Shown: positions 16,956 to 26,621, counted from the stretch's first letter. The stretch is DNA of 64,000 nt from M3007 sp040397785 (GCA_040397785.1 JBBAVI010000006.1:35162-99161), one strand, 5' to 3'. The notes: generated by a model not told the origin, from the letters alone. Program-made: numbers and translations.

Positions 16956-19799
16956 ATGATGCTTGAAACAAACATTTTCCGTCCTGTTTTTCTATTTTCA
17001 CTGCTGGTTTTCCTTCACAGCGCCCCTGTTTTTGCCCAGGTTTCCTGCGACCCTGTGTTCCCCACGGTACAAGACAACATCACCATCACCTACGATGCCA
17101 CCAAAGGTAACGCGGCCCTCCTGGGCGTGAGCCCCGTGTATGCGCACATGGGCGTGATCACCAATTTGAGTAATTCCCCGACCGACTGGAAATACGTGCC
17201 GACCACCTGGGGCATTGCCGATCCCGTTGGTGCCATGCAGGCCGATGGACCAAATAAATGGAAAAAAACCATCAATATCAATACATTTTTCAATATTTCT
17301 GCGGGCGAAACGGTCCTAAAACTATCTTTTGTTTTCCGAAACACCAATGGCAGTACGGTGGGCCGCGCTGAAGATGGTTCTGATATTTATTACGATGTAT
17401 ATCCCGTCAACGGACCGCTGCAAACCAAATTCATTACCCCAATTAATGCCTCGTTCCTCACAACTGTTGGAAGTGTAATTCCGGTACTTGGGGCTGCCTC
17501 CAAAACCAGCGCCATCAGCCTTTACGATAATGGCACGCTGCTGAATACCAACAATGGCCTACAAATTCAAAACACCCTCAATGCCAGCGCCGGATACCAC
17601 CAAATTCAAATGGTGGCCGACGCTAATGGCGAAAAAGATACTTCCGAATTTATCTATGTCGTACCAGCATCCATTGTAACCGCTGCGTTGCCCGCAAACA
17701 CCGAATTGGGCATCAACTACATCGACGGACAAACCGTTCGCCTTGCCTTGTACGCCCCCAACAAACAAATCGTGTACGCTATTGGCGATTTTAGCGACTG
17801 GCAAATTGATCCGGCGTTTCAAATGAACCGCACCCCCGATGGCAATACCTGGTGGATTGAATTGAAAAACCTGCCCGTTAATCAACCCGTTCGTTTTCAA
17901 TATCTTGTAAATGGCAACCTCCGCATTGCCGACCCGCTCAGCACCCTCGTACTCGATGCGGGCAATGATCCGTTTATCCCGTCCAGTACTTTTCCCAACC
18001 TGACGCCTTATCCAACCGGAAAAACAGGTGGTGCCGTCTCGGTGCTACAAACCGCACAAACGCCCTTCAACTGGAGCGCAACCAATTATGCACGTCCGAA
18101 AAAAACAGATTTGGTCGTATATGAATTATTGGCACGCGATTTTGTAGCCAACCACGACTACCAAACCATTTTGGACTCCCTCGACTATTTCCAACGCCTA
18201 GGGGTCACTGCCCTCGAATTAATGCCGGTCAATGAATTCGATGGCAACATCAGCTGGGGCTACAACCCGGCCTACCACAAGGCAACCGACAAGTATTATG
18301 GCTCTCCGGAAGCACTGAAAATACTCATCGACGAATGCCACAAACGCAACATCGCGGTCATTTTTGATGTCGTGTTTAACCAGGCCTCCGGTTCCAGCCC
18401 GCTGGCACAACTGTACTGGAATGCGACCCTCAATCGCCCTGCCGCCGATAATCCGTGGTTAAATCCAACCGCTACCCACGATTTTAATGTTTTCAACGAC
18501 TTTAACCACGAAAGTCAGGCCACCAAGGCTTATGTAAAAAACTGCCTCGCCCACCTGATTCAGGAATTCAAAGTCGACGGTTTCCGTTTCGACCTTTCCA
18601 AAGGTTTTACCCAAAAAGTAACCTTGGGCAATGTGAGCGCTTGGGGACAATATGACGCTACCCGCATCGCCACCTTGAAGGATTATGCCAACTTCATCTG
18701 GGCAAAAGACCCAACGAATTACGTCATCCTCGAACATTTTGCCGACAATACCGAAGAAAAAGAACTCGCCGAATACGGTATGATGCTCTGGGGCAACCTG
18801 CATGGTTCCTATAAAGACCTGGGCTTGGGTACAACATCCGGACAAAATGCCAGCGTAAGTGGAATTTCTTATAAAAACCGCAGCTGGACCGTTCCTCACC
18901 TGATCGGATACATGGAAAGCCACGACGAAGAGCGCATCATGGTCGATTTGAAAAATAGCGGCGCCGTAAATGGTGCGTATAATGTAAAAAACACGGCTAC
19001 CGCAGTAAAACGGCTCGCCATGCTTAACAATATTTTTTATACTATCCCCGGACCAAAAATGTTGTGGCAGTTTGGCGAATTGGGTTATGATTTTTCGATT
19101 AATCTTTGTGAAAACGGCTCTATCAGCACCAATTGCCGCACCAGTCCCAAACCCATCCGCTGGGATTATTACAACGATCCGGCAAGACGCTTTTTGTACG
19201 GGCGCACGGCAGGACTGCTCCAACTCCGCAAAAATTACGACGTTTTTGAAACGACGGATTTCCTGCTCAATGTAAGCACAGGCAAAATGCGCTCGGTGCG
19301 CCTCAACAGTCCGACCATGAATGTGGTAGCGGTTTCGAACATTTCTACGGCGCAGGAAACCGCCAGCATCGTATTCCAGCACACGGGCACATGGTACGAT
19401 TACTACACCGGAACCCCTTTTGAAGTAACTGGCGCAAACGCCAACCTGACCCTGGAGCCGGGCGATTACCGCCTGTTTATCGATCAACTCATTCCGTTTC
19501 CGGGCGATATCGTATTCCTCGACAGCAAAGAAGCGGCAGGGAACGTGCAAAACATGCTCGTTTACCCAAATCCTGCCACCGATTTTGCGTCGGTCGACTT
19601 CTCCTTGAATGACCAGGCATCTGTGCAGTTGGAAGTAGTAGATTTGGCAGGAAAACGCATCTTCAACGTTACCACCGATTCGCTCCCTGCGGGCGATTAC
19701 CACTACGAATTGCGTACTGAAAATTGGGCTGCTGGCGTTTATTTTGTGACCCTGCGCGACCCCGCTGGTGCGCGTATAACTAAAAAATTGATCAAATAA
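16956..19799 (+). CDS. Secreted GH13 alpha-amylase-family glycoside hydrolase with T9SS sorting domain
   Basis: A 947-residue secreted alpha-glucan hydrolase. Signal peptide at residues 1-28 (…HSAPVFAQ). N-terminal beta-sandwich domains follow, then an E-set/CBM48-like module (about 255-335, VRLALYAPNKQIVYAIGDFSDWQI). The GH13 TIM barrel spans about 380-800: the conserved region with LELMPVNEFDG and WGYNPAYH, nucleophile Asp546 in GFRFDLSKGF, acid/base Glu593 in VILEHF, and transition-state His656-Asp657 in MESHDEERI. A T9SS type A domain closes it (VYPNPATDFASVDF ... GVYFVTLRDPAG). All three catalytic acids are present, so it should be active. It is not in a SusCD-type locus, which is notable since starch use in Bacteroidota is often organised that way. 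Confidence 0.93.
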   Translation: MMLETNIFRPVFLFSLLVFLHSAPVFAQVSCDPVFPTVQDNITITYDATKGNAALLGVSPVYAHMGVITNLSNSPTDWKYVPTTWGIADPVGAMQADGPNKWKKTININTFFNISAGETVLKLSFVFRNTNGSTVGRAEDGSDIYYDVYPVNGPLQTKFITPINASFLTTVGSVIPVLGAASKTSAISLYDNGTLLNTNNGLQIQNTLNASAGYHQIQMVADANGEKDTSEFIYVVPASIVTAALPANTELGINYIDGQTVRLALYAPNKQIVYAIGDFSDWQIDPAFQMNRTPDGNTWWIELKNLPVNQPVRFQYLVNGNLRIADPLSTLVLDAGNDPFIPSSTFPNLTPYPTGKTGGAVSVLQTAQTPFNWSATNYARPKKTDLVVYELLARDFVANHDYQTILDSLDYFQRLGVTALELMPVNEFDGNISWGYNPAYHKATDKYYGSPEALKILIDECHKRNIAVIFDVVFNQASGSSPLAQLYWNATLNRPAADNPWLNPTATHDFNVFNDFNHESQATKAYVKNCLAHLIQEFKVDGFRFDLSKGFTQKVTLGNVSAWGQYDATRIATLKDYANFIWAKDPTNYVILEHFADNTEEKELAEYGMMLWGNLHGSYKDLGLGTTSGQNASVSGISYKNRSWTVPHLIGYMESHDEERIMVDLKNSGAVNGAYNVKNTATAVKRLAMLNNIFYTIPGPKMLWQFGELGYDFSINLCENGSISTNCRTSPKPIRWDYYNDPARRFLYGRTAGLLQLRKNYDVFETTDFLLNVSTGKMRSVRLNSPTMNVVAVSNISTAQETASIVFQHTGTWYDYYTGTPFEVTGANANLTLEPGDYRLFIDQLIPFPGDIVFLDSKEAAGNVQNMLVYPNPATDFASVDFSLNDQASVQLEVVDLAGKRIFNVTTDSLPAGDYHYELRTENWAAGVYFVTLRDPAGARITKKLIK

Positions 19800-19890
19800 C
19801 CTCCCCAACAAACCGGTGGCGCCTGCTCGACAGGCCCGCCGGCCTTCCGTCTTGCCTCCCCATTGCGGGATTGCGGACGTCCTTATATAA

Positions 19891-19926
19891 AGGGGCGGAC
19901 CATATAAAGTCTGCCCCTATTTTTTT
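19891..19926 (+). terminator. Intrinsic terminator of the GH13 gene
   Basis: AGGGGCGGAC (19891-19900) pairs with GTCTGCCCCT (19909-19918) over 10 bp with one G-U, loop of 8, followed by a run of seven T after one A. Confidence 0.85.
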
Positions 19927-19942
19927 ATAAAATCACCCGTTC

Positions 19943-20995
19943 ATGCGGATTTTATGGCTTTCGCCGGGGTTTGCTGCCCACGAACAGGACTACAATTGCA
20001 TTCCGCCTTTACAGTTATTGGCAAAAGCGCTGCAACGCGAGGGCGTGGAAATTTGTATCCTAACGTTGGGCTATCCATTTGATGGTGCATCTTATACCTG
20101 GCATGGCATTTCGGTGCAATCCTGTTATGGAAAAAACAAAAGCCGTTTTCGCTGGATCAATTGGTGGCGCATGCAGCATTTTGCCCAAAAAATGCATGCA
20201 AAATCCCCTTTCGATGCCATCCACAGTTTTTGGCTTGGCCCATGTTGGCTGGTGGGGCAACATTTAGCGCGGCGCTGGGGCATTCCGCACTGGACCACCC
20301 TGATGGGTCAAGATGTATTACCTGAAAACCGTTATCGTTTTTTGTTAAAACCGCAGCATTGCCCCAAACTGATCGCACTGACGCTTTTTCAAAATCAGGT
20401 TTTTGAAAAAAACAATCACTTGAAAGCCGGGCAGGTGATCCCATTTGGCATTGATCCACTAGAAATACCCGGCGCTTTATCGGAGCACCGTCCCATTGAT
20501 ATATTGGGTTGCGGATCCTTTATTCCTTTAAAAAACTGGCGCCTTTGGTTGCAAACGGTGGCACTGTGTAAAAAAAGCAACCCAAATTTAAAGGCAATAC
20601 TCATTGGCGATGGCACACAACGCGCTGAAATAGAACGGCTTGCAAAACAATTTGAATTAGAGAATACTGTCACTTTTACCGGTCATATTCCGCGTAGCGA
20701 AGTGCTTCAGTACATGCAGCAATCCAAGGTTTTTCTGCACACTGCTCATTTTGAATCATTGGGTTATGTATTAGAAGAAGCGCGCATGCAAGGCTGCCAG
20801 CTGGTAAGCACCCCTGTTGGGATTGCGCCCGAAATTGCGGCGTGCGCCTCAACAGAAAATGAATTAAGCGCTTTAGTTTTAAAATTATTGGCAAGACCAT
20901 TGAAGGAAGTTGAAACAAATTCCTGGACAATTCAGGATACGGCAAAAGGCTATCGCAAGTTATATGCTGCATATTTAAATCAAACATTCTTATGA
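19943..20995 (+). CDS. GT4-type glycosyltransferase
   Basis: A 350-residue GT-B fold glycosyltransferase of the GT4/Glycos_transf_1 family. N-terminal Rossmann start MRILWLSPGFAAHEQ; the C-terminal domain holds GCGSFIPLKNW (the usual 'G.l...Kg' nucleotide region), AILIGDGTQRAEIE, VTFTGHI, and the acceptor/donor EX7E-like stretch FESLGYVLEEARMQGCQLVST. Likely transfers a sugar to a lipid or polysaccharide intermediate in the cytoplasm. It begins 144 bp after the amylase, beyond the terminator, so it is transcribed separately. Donor and acceptor are unknown. Confidence 0.88.
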   Translation: MRILWLSPGFAAHEQDYNCIPPLQLLAKALQREGVEICILTLGYPFDGASYTWHGISVQSCYGKNKSRFRWINWWRMQHFAQKMHAKSPFDAIHSFWLGPCWLVGQHLARRWGIPHWTTLMGQDVLPENRYRFLLKPQHCPKLIALTLFQNQVFEKNNHLKAGQVIPFGIDPLEIPGALSEHRPIDILGCGSFIPLKNWRLWLQTVALCKKSNPNLKAILIGDGTQRAEIERLAKQFELENTVTFTGHIPRSEVLQYMQQSKVFLHTAHFESLGYVLEEARMQGCQLVSTPVGIAPEIAACASTENELSALVLKLLARPLKEVETNSWTIQDTAKGYRKLYAAYLNQTFL

Positions 20996-21129
20996 TTAAA
21001 ACTGTAATATATACAAAAGCAAAACAAAAACTCATTCTATTTAGCAGGGAAATTGTTTTCAAAACTTAGTTCGATAAATTTAAAAAAGGACGACAACGGG
21101 GAATATATTTTGGAATAAATGATCGCGTA

Positions 21130-21157
21130 GTAGGGACAAGTCGCGACTTGTCCCTAC
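21130..21157. repeat. Perfect 28-bp palindrome, REP-like
   Basis: The half-site GTAGGGACAAGTCG is followed immediately by its exact reverse complement, with no loop. It lies between two convergent genes. The rest of the gap 20996-21240 has no gene. Confidence 0.8.
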
Positions 21158-21240
21158 GAGCAACAATTCAACCAAAAATCCAATATCCAATCGGAAATCG
21201 GAAATCATGTAATCGGATATCGGAAATCCCCCTCCTGCCC

Positions 21241-21606
21241 CTACTTCTCCAAAGGAAAAGCCTTCCCCGCATCTTCCGCTTTCACCGTCAAAAAAGGCAC
21301 ATCATTCCGAATACTCCCGCCGCCCATCACTACATCAACTTGCTTTCCATCTGCCCGGTATATTTTAGTACCCACTGGGCAATTAAACCGATGATAGGCG
21401 CCCGGTAATAAAAATACCGAATTCGTCCAATTACCCACCGTTCCTGGCTCATAGCCGATAAAGGTATATTTATGCGGTAAAATGCTGTTGTTACGCACCC
21501 GAAAGGATATTGATTGAGGTGCATTCACCTGCATTTCCGCAACATTGGGTTGGGAGGCAATGCAATCGGTTAACATAAAGAGCAAAGCAAAAAAGAAAAG
21601 TTTCAT
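21241..21606 (-). CDS. Small secreted protein, unknown function
   Basis: A 121-residue protein with a signal sequence (MKLFFFALLFMLTDCIASQP). The mature part is beta-rich and recalls a single Ig-like or cupredoxin-like sandwich (SISFRVRNNSILPHKYTFIGYEP...NSVFLLPGAYHRFNCPVGTKIY), but I recognise no named family. It is 76 bp before the outer-membrane receptor's stop codon side, on the same strand and downstream of it, so it could be cotranscribed with that gene, though a palindrome separates them. Expected in the periplasm or outside. Confidence 0.7.
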   Translation of the reverse strand: MKLFFFALLFMLTDCIASQPNVAEMQVNAPQSISFRVRNNSILPHKYTFIGYEPGTVGNWTNSVFLLPGAYHRFNCPVGTKIYRADGKQVDVVMGGGSIRNDVPFLTVKAEDAGKAFPLEK

Positions 21607-21662
21607 GTGTATGAATGTTTAAGATTTGAAATGATTGAATTCGTATTGCCCGCGATGTATCA

Positions 21663-21682
21663 GGGAAAGTCTCGACTTTCCC
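21663..21682. repeat. Short palindrome GGGAAAGTC-tc-GACTTTCCC abutting a stop codon
   Basis: Nine-bp arms (21663-21671 and 21674-21682) touch the TAG of the receptor gene. The core resembles the 28-bp palindrome at 21130 (GGG-A-AAGTC with minor changes), so the two may belong to one REP-like family. It may also act as a terminator or mRNA 3'-end stabiliser. Confidence 0.6.
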
Positions 21683-24097
21683 CTACTCTTTCCGGGCCTT
21701 GATCCGCCCTTCCGAATCATCCGCCCCGCCGCCATTGCGATTCCGGGTTTTTAATTGCTGGTTGCCAAACTTCCAACTGAAACTTACGGCCACGTTCTGG
21801 CTTTCCCAGGTATTGCGTATGGAGCCGCGTACCGAGCCAAAATCAACCGATTGCGCCCAACGCTGGGTGCGAAACAAGTCATTCACACTGATTTTAAGGG
21901 TGGCCTTGTCTTTCCACAGCGATTTTTTCGCACCGATCGAAGCACTTGCAATGCCTTTGTTCTCAAAAACACCATCGCGGGTCGGAAATTGGGCCCAAAA
22001 AGAAGCCTCCAGGCCGTAGCCTTGTTTTAGGGTAAATTGCTGCGACACATAACATCCGCCCCCGAAAGCGCCCGCGTTCAATTGCGCATCGGCCAACTGC
22101 GAACGAAACTGATTATGCCAAACGCCCAGCCATACATAGCCCTCCCACCAGGATTTAATGGGCAAGGGCAGGTTTACATTCAAACTAACATTATCCTGCT
22201 GGTTCAAATTTTGCGGTTGTGTGTACGCCTGTATGCCCTCCTGCCGTGCAACGGTATTGACCAGGTTGGTGGTGCGGCTATACCCGAACGAAATACTGGC
22301 AGCATACCGGTAAGTGTAAGATATTTCAGCAGCGTGGGTATAGGCAGGACGCAAATAAGGGTTGCCGCGCTCGCTCGTATAGGGATCAATTTGCCATACA
22401 AACGGATTCATATCCTGGTAAGCGGGACGACTCAATCGGCGGTTGTATGAAAAGCCCAATTGATGATTCGGCTTCAAAGTGTATTGCAGGTAAGCCGTGG
22501 GGAAAAGCCCCAGGTAAGTCGTATCCGGCTTGTTCAATTCAGCCCCGTACAAATCCGTCGATTTGCCCTTTACCTGGGTCTGTTCGGCCCGCAGCCCCAA
22601 TTGCCAGTTGAATTTTTGTCCTTGTTTGCCCACATTGGTATAAGCAGCGGCTATATTTTCCTGGTAATTAAATCGGTTGCTTCGGCCCGCATCGGCTTGC
22701 GACTGCCCATTGGCGGTGCGTGTACTTTGAATGGAATTGTCCGAATTTGTCCAGTTCAACTTCGCACCGGCTTCGATTTTCAAGCCGTTTTTACGCGTTT
22801 TGACATAATCCGTTTTTACTGACCAGATCGTAATATTAGAACCTAGGTCGCTAAACAATGCATCGCGGGAAAGCAATATACTTTCTGAATTAAAGTGCTG
22901 ATTTTCAAGCGTATTTGATCCTTTACTGTGAAATGTAATCCGATCTGCATCCACGGAAAATTCATTACCCAACGTATCTGTATAGCGGTAATTCAAATTG
23001 TAATTTACGCGATCATTGTTGTTGGGCGCAAGAATAGAACTACGCAAAGTACTGTCTATCAAAGCACTGCCTTCATTGGAAATTTGAGTCACATTATCTT
23101 TACGGGATGTATTGTTGTAAAAATTACCCAGCACCAAAACACCCAGTGTATGGCGTTCGTTGGCGAAGAAATCGGCCCCCGCCTTAAAAGATTTGGTGCC
23201 AAATTGTTCGATCAAAGGGTTTGTTTGATCAAATAATTTACCTTCTGCATACCGCGTAATTTGCTGTCCAATCGATTGCGCGCCATCTACCACATTGGCA
23301 TTGCCGAAAAAGTTGACCTTTCCAGGACGGTAATTCAAATTGAGCCCAGTACGCAAGCGCGCATGAATGCTTTGCGTAATACCCGCCGTTGCAACGCCGT
23401 TTACGCCCAAAGATTGGTTCTTTTTTAAGCGGATATTGATGATACCCGAAACCCCTTCTGCATCGTACTTAGAGGAGGGCCGCGTAATTAATTCTATTTT
23501 GGAAATGCTCTCACCCGGCAAACTTTGCAAAAAAGCCACCAATTGATCGCCTTCCAACTGGGTAGGCTTTCCGTCGATCAATACCCGCACACCCGCCTTT
23601 CCTTCCAGCATAACAGATCCTTGCGGTGTTACAACCACACCCGGCGAACGCTGCAACAATTCTAGTGCGTTATTGCCCGCCGCCAACGTGGAACCCTCCA
23701 CATTGACCACCACTTTATCCAATTGGCGTTCAATGGTGGGTAACTTGGCGCTGATCGTAGCCTCTTTTAGTAAATTATTGACAGAAAATGTCATGGGCGG
23801 CACCTGGGTGGTTATACCCGACTGTACCTCAATTGCCGCTGAATAAAGATCGGCATACCCTAATAATTCCGCTTTGATCAGGTACCGACCGGCGTCTAAA
23901 TTAGAAAATTGAAAACGGCCATCCGCTTCAGTCGCTTTACCTGTTACATAACTGCTATCGGCAGCGTGTAGGAGTTTCACTGTAGCAAATTCGGCCGCTT
24001 CGCCCGTGTTAAGGCGCAACGCACCTGTGATACTTTGGGCAAAAATGGAAATTTGTAAAAACAAAAAGACAAAAAGGAGGGTGCATTGCTTATTCAT
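21683..24097 (-). CDS. TonB-dependent-receptor-like outer-membrane beta-barrel protein (OMP_b-brl_3 family)
   Basis: An 804-residue outer-membrane protein. I choose ATG 24097 over an upstream in-frame TTG because the signal peptide MNKQCTLLFVFLFLQISIFAQ begins there. A carboxypeptidase regulatory-like domain follows (about 22-105, ITGALRLNTGEAAEFATVKL), then a plug (about 125-215, VVNVEGSTLAAGNNALELLQRSPGV within it) and a C-terminal barrel with alternating strands (about 220-780). It ends in a basic tail (GRIKARKE) instead of the aromatic final residue usual for barrels. There is no SusD partner, and the barrel type suggests a role other than SusC glycan import. The AraC-type gene directly upstream is a likely regulator. 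Confidence 0.85.
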   Translation of the reverse strand: MNKQCTLLFVFLFLQISIFAQSITGALRLNTGEAAEFATVKLLHAADSSYVTGKATEADGRFQFSNLDAGRYLIKAELLGYADLYSAAIEVQSGITTQVPPMTFSVNNLLKEATISAKLPTIERQLDKVVVNVEGSTLAAGNNALELLQRSPGVVVTPQGSVMLEGKAGVRVLIDGKPTQLEGDQLVAFLQSLPGESISKIELITRPSSKYDAEGVSGIINIRLKKNQSLGVNGVATAGITQSIHARLRTGLNLNYRPGKVNFFGNANVVDGAQSIGQQITRYAEGKLFDQTNPLIEQFGTKSFKAGADFFANERHTLGVLVLGNFYNNTSRKDNVTQISNEGSALIDSTLRSSILAPNNNDRVNYNLNYRYTDTLGNEFSVDADRITFHSKGSNTLENQHFNSESILLSRDALFSDLGSNITIWSVKTDYVKTRKNGLKIEAGAKLNWTNSDNSIQSTRTANGQSQADAGRSNRFNYQENIAAAYTNVGKQGQKFNWQLGLRAEQTQVKGKSTDLYGAELNKPDTTYLGLFPTAYLQYTLKPNHQLGFSYNRRLSRPAYQDMNPFVWQIDPYTSERGNPYLRPAYTHAAEISYTYRYAASISFGYSRTTNLVNTVARQEGIQAYTQPQNLNQQDNVSLNVNLPLPIKSWWEGYVWLGVWHNQFRSQLADAQLNAGAFGGGCYVSQQFTLKQGYGLEASFWAQFPTRDGVFENKGIASASIGAKKSLWKDKATLKISVNDLFRTQRWAQSVDFGSVRGSIRNTWESQNVAVSFSWKFGNQQLKTRNRNGGGADDSEGRIKARKE

Positions 24098-24168
24098 GGT
24101 CAACAGTTTTATTTGCGAATTGATACCGCAAAAGTGGGGTGACCAAGGCCCTCTAATCGCCGCAAAGC

Positions 24169-24214
24169 ATGATTTGAGACCTGTGCTTATAGGCTCGGAT
24201 TATGATTTGAGACC
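24169..24214 (-). promoter_or_regulatory. Direct repeat GGTCTCAAATCAT, candidate AraC-type operator
   Basis: On the minus strand GGTCTCAAATCAT occurs at 24202-24214 and again at 24169-24181, exactly 33 bp apart (about three turns) in the same orientation, the usual arrangement for AraC-family sites. The upstream copy overlaps the last codons of the AraC-type gene. A CACTTTTG -7-like element sits at 24129-24136, so the repeats would lie just upstream of the receptor's promoter. Confidence 0.55.
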
Positions 24215-25369
24215 CGCATACTGACTCGGCGCGTTACCGGTCAGTTTCTTAAAAGCACGGTTAAACGTCGCTTTTGAGTTAAATCCCGACTCAAATGCAA
24301 CGCCTAGCAGCGAAAGATGCTGAAATTCGGGCAAATTCAGTTTGCGCTTCACTTCTTCCACCCGATACGTATTTACAAAATCATTAAAATTCTGTTGAAA
24401 ACCATTATTCACCAAAAACGACAATTGCGAAGCATTCAATCCAATTCTTTCTGCCAAAACAGACAAGGTCAACTCCGGATCAAGCCAGGGTTGTTCCGTT
24501 TCCATAAATTGGGCCAGTTGCGGACGATACTTTTCCACCGCTTCTGGCAACATCGTGAGTTTGCCCGTTGCATTGCTGGCGGCCGGTTCCTGTGCTTGAA
24601 CACTGCGTTGTTCCAATACCGCCAATTGCACACTCGATTTTTGGGCAAAACTCCAACCCGTTACCGAAATATAGTACAACAGCAGCGCCCGTGTCAAATT
24701 GAGCCAATACCAGCCCGTGTACCAAAACTGGAACGCATGCCCCGCCACTGAAAACAACAAATCGAAGCCCAAATACGCCGAAAATGCCACCAAAAACAAG
24801 CGCAACCAATCGAGCGTAATGTTTCCCGTGTTGGCATATTCCTGCTCAATCAAACTCCGGTAGGATTGAAAACGCCGAAATGCATACGTCAGATAAGCAA
24901 TGGACGTAAGATAAAAACCAACTTGTTGCACCCACTGAATAACCTTACCCCAAAACGCTTCATCCAAAAATTGAAACTTGACCGCATCTGGCATCGACCA
25001 AATAGAAAAATGCACTACAAGATAAATCAAAGGCAAGGCAAAATGCGCCCAATCCCGTCGTTTCCAACTAAAATCACGGTCCGTAAGTGCCTTCACATAA
25101 AGCAATATCAATGGACCATATAAAAACGGATTGTCGAATGGAAAAAAAGTAAGGTCAAAACCATGCTCTCGCGCATAGTCGTACACACCCATGAAGCCAA
25201 TAAAATGTTCAATCAGAGAACAAGCCAGTTGAAACAACAAGGCTGCCAAGAGTAAATCCGCTGTTTGTTTGCGACGAAGGCCCCGTACCAGCAACAAAAC
25301 CGCCACCACCACGCCCTGCAGCATGGCAATCAGCAACAATATGGATCGTAGGTTGATGTTTAAATCCAA
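24200..25369 (-). CDS. Membrane-anchored AraC-family transcriptional regulator
   Basis: A 389-residue protein with about seven hydrophobic segments in residues 1-240 and a C-terminal AraC/XylS DNA-binding domain (about 280-389). The HTH pair reads LTLSVLAERIGLNASQLSFLVN and LLGVAFESGFNSKATFNRAFKKLTG, close to the family signature. This 7TM-AraC architecture is common in Bacteroidota and may sense a membrane or periplasmic signal. Its stop is 102 bp before the receptor start, and a direct repeat of the kind AraC proteins bind lies in between, so control of the downstream receptor is a reasonable inference. Confidence 0.9.
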   Translation of the reverse strand: MDLNINLRSILLLIAMLQGVVVAVLLLVRGLRRKQTADLLLAALLFQLACSLIEHFIGFMGVYDYAREHGFDLTFFPFDNPFLYGPLILLYVKALTDRDFSWKRRDWAHFALPLIYLVVHFSIWSMPDAVKFQFLDEAFWGKVIQWVQQVGFYLTSIAYLTYAFRRFQSYRSLIEQEYANTGNITLDWLRLFLVAFSAYLGFDLLFSVAGHAFQFWYTGWYWLNLTRALLLYYISVTGWSFAQKSSVQLAVLEQRSVQAQEPAASNATGKLTMLPEAVEKYRPQLAQFMETEQPWLDPELTLSVLAERIGLNASQLSFLVNNGFQQNFNDFVNTYRVEEVKRKLNLPEFQHLSLLGVAFESGFNSKATFNRAFKKLTGNAPSQYAGLKS

Positions 25370-25382
25370 CGTTTTAAAAATT

Positions 25383-26537
25383 TTAAAATTTATGATGGCG
25401 CCACGCCTGCACCAACATCAATACCGCATCATAGTTCAACATCCCCGCCTTTATTCCTTGCGCCTTCAAATACGAATCATACACCTGGTACCGCAAGCGC
25501 GGCGCCAGCTCTTTGTATTGACTGTTTTGTTTGCGAATGGCTGCTTTATCGGCCAAAATACCCGCCGGAATGCTCGGTTTGAATGTTTTTTCATAGCCTT
25601 GAGGATCACTTTGCCAACATGCGTGCGACAAAGTACTCCAATAATCCAGTCGGGCACAATAAGCGATGTACGCATTTGGATCTTCGGCACAGGCAATATA
25701 GGCGATAAAATTGCACACCCCCTCATCACAAAATCCATAACCGTGGCTCATTTCATGGGCCATCGCGGGCAATTTCCGCAAAGGATGCAGGCCCCCTTCA
25801 ATATTGCCCTCGCCCGCAAATGGCCAGTAAATACCCGAAGCTCCAAATTTGAACAGCGTTCCTGCCGGGTAAATAAACCGCCCGCGCACCCGCCCGCCCA
25901 CAGGAAACCCCTGTTCACTGAGCCATGCTTCCACCCTGACCCGAATCGTATCTTCCACTTGTACTGGCCAAAAAACCTGGTCGTTCAGCGCATTCGTATC
26001 GTTTCCGACCAAAATGGTACGCAAACTATCTAAAACCCGCGTTTCCGTGCGTAATTCCTGCCATAAAACCCGCGTTTCAACCGGTTGAACATCCAACCCA
26101 AGTTGTGTTTCAAAAGGAAGGCGGGCATAATTAAAACCCCAAAGCCAAAAGAAAAGACCGACCAATAAGCCCGCAAAACCCGCCAAATGCACCGAGTAAT
26201 ACCCAACTTTTGTCCAAAAAGTCGCCATTTTGGGCCGCCACCAGTACAAACACACGCCAAAAACAACTACGCCCAACCAAAACAGATAAAATACCGGAAA
26301 GGGCAAGCGCCCCGTACTCCCATCCACAACGTAGCGAACACTTTGAAACAGGCCGCGGCTATACCAACGCTCTACCCACGCTGGCGATTGATGCGCTAAA
26401 ATGTTGAGTAGCAAGGTTCCCAGACCAAAAAAAATACCCCGCACCGCACGAAACCTACCGGAGCCGCGTTTAGGCATAATCAGACTTTTGGGAAAACGCC
26501 GAAAAAAGGCTATTGTGATCTGCTTGTAATATGCCAT
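25383..26537 (-). CDS. DUF3810 family putative membrane zinc protease
   Basis: A 384-residue membrane protein. Three hydrophobic segments in the first 150 residues (GIFFGLGTLLLNILAH, FPVFYLFWLGVVVFGV, AGFAGLLVGLFFWLWGF) are followed by a soluble domain. That domain carries MAHEMSHGYGFCDEGVCNFIAYIA (about residues 264-287), an HExxH zinc site with a downstream E, as in DUF3810. The family is seen throughout Bacteroidota and its substrates are unknown. It lies 14 bp upstream of the AraC-type gene on the same strand, so the two are probably cotranscribed. An alternative start 20 codons in (MPKRGSGRF) is possible. Confidence 0.87.
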   Translation of the reverse strand: MAYYKQITIAFFRRFPKSLIMPKRGSGRFRAVRGIFFGLGTLLLNILAHQSPAWVERWYSRGLFQSVRYVVDGSTGRLPFPVFYLFWLGVVVFGVCLYWWRPKMATFWTKVGYYSVHLAGFAGLLVGLFFWLWGFNYARLPFETQLGLDVQPVETRVLWQELRTETRVLDSLRTILVGNDTNALNDQVFWPVQVEDTIRVRVEAWLSEQGFPVGGRVRGRFIYPAGTLFKFGASGIYWPFAGEGNIEGGLHPLRKLPAMAHEMSHGYGFCDEGVCNFIAYIACAEDPNAYIAYCARLDYWSTLSHACWQSDPQGYEKTFKPSIPAGILADKAAIRKQNSQYKELAPRLRYQVYDSYLKAQGIKAGMLNYDAVLMLVQAWRHHKF

Positions 26538-26621
26538 TTAAAAAGTTAATCTGCCCATTTCACTTACCTTTATGGTCGGCATGGGCAACTTAAAAAAGCC
26601 GTAAAACTACGCTGAAAGGAT

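Noticed and set aside
18459..19811. 450-codon open frame on the minus strand
   Set aside because: It is the antisense shadow of the GH13 gene; the sense frame has signal peptide, catalytic residues and sorting domain.
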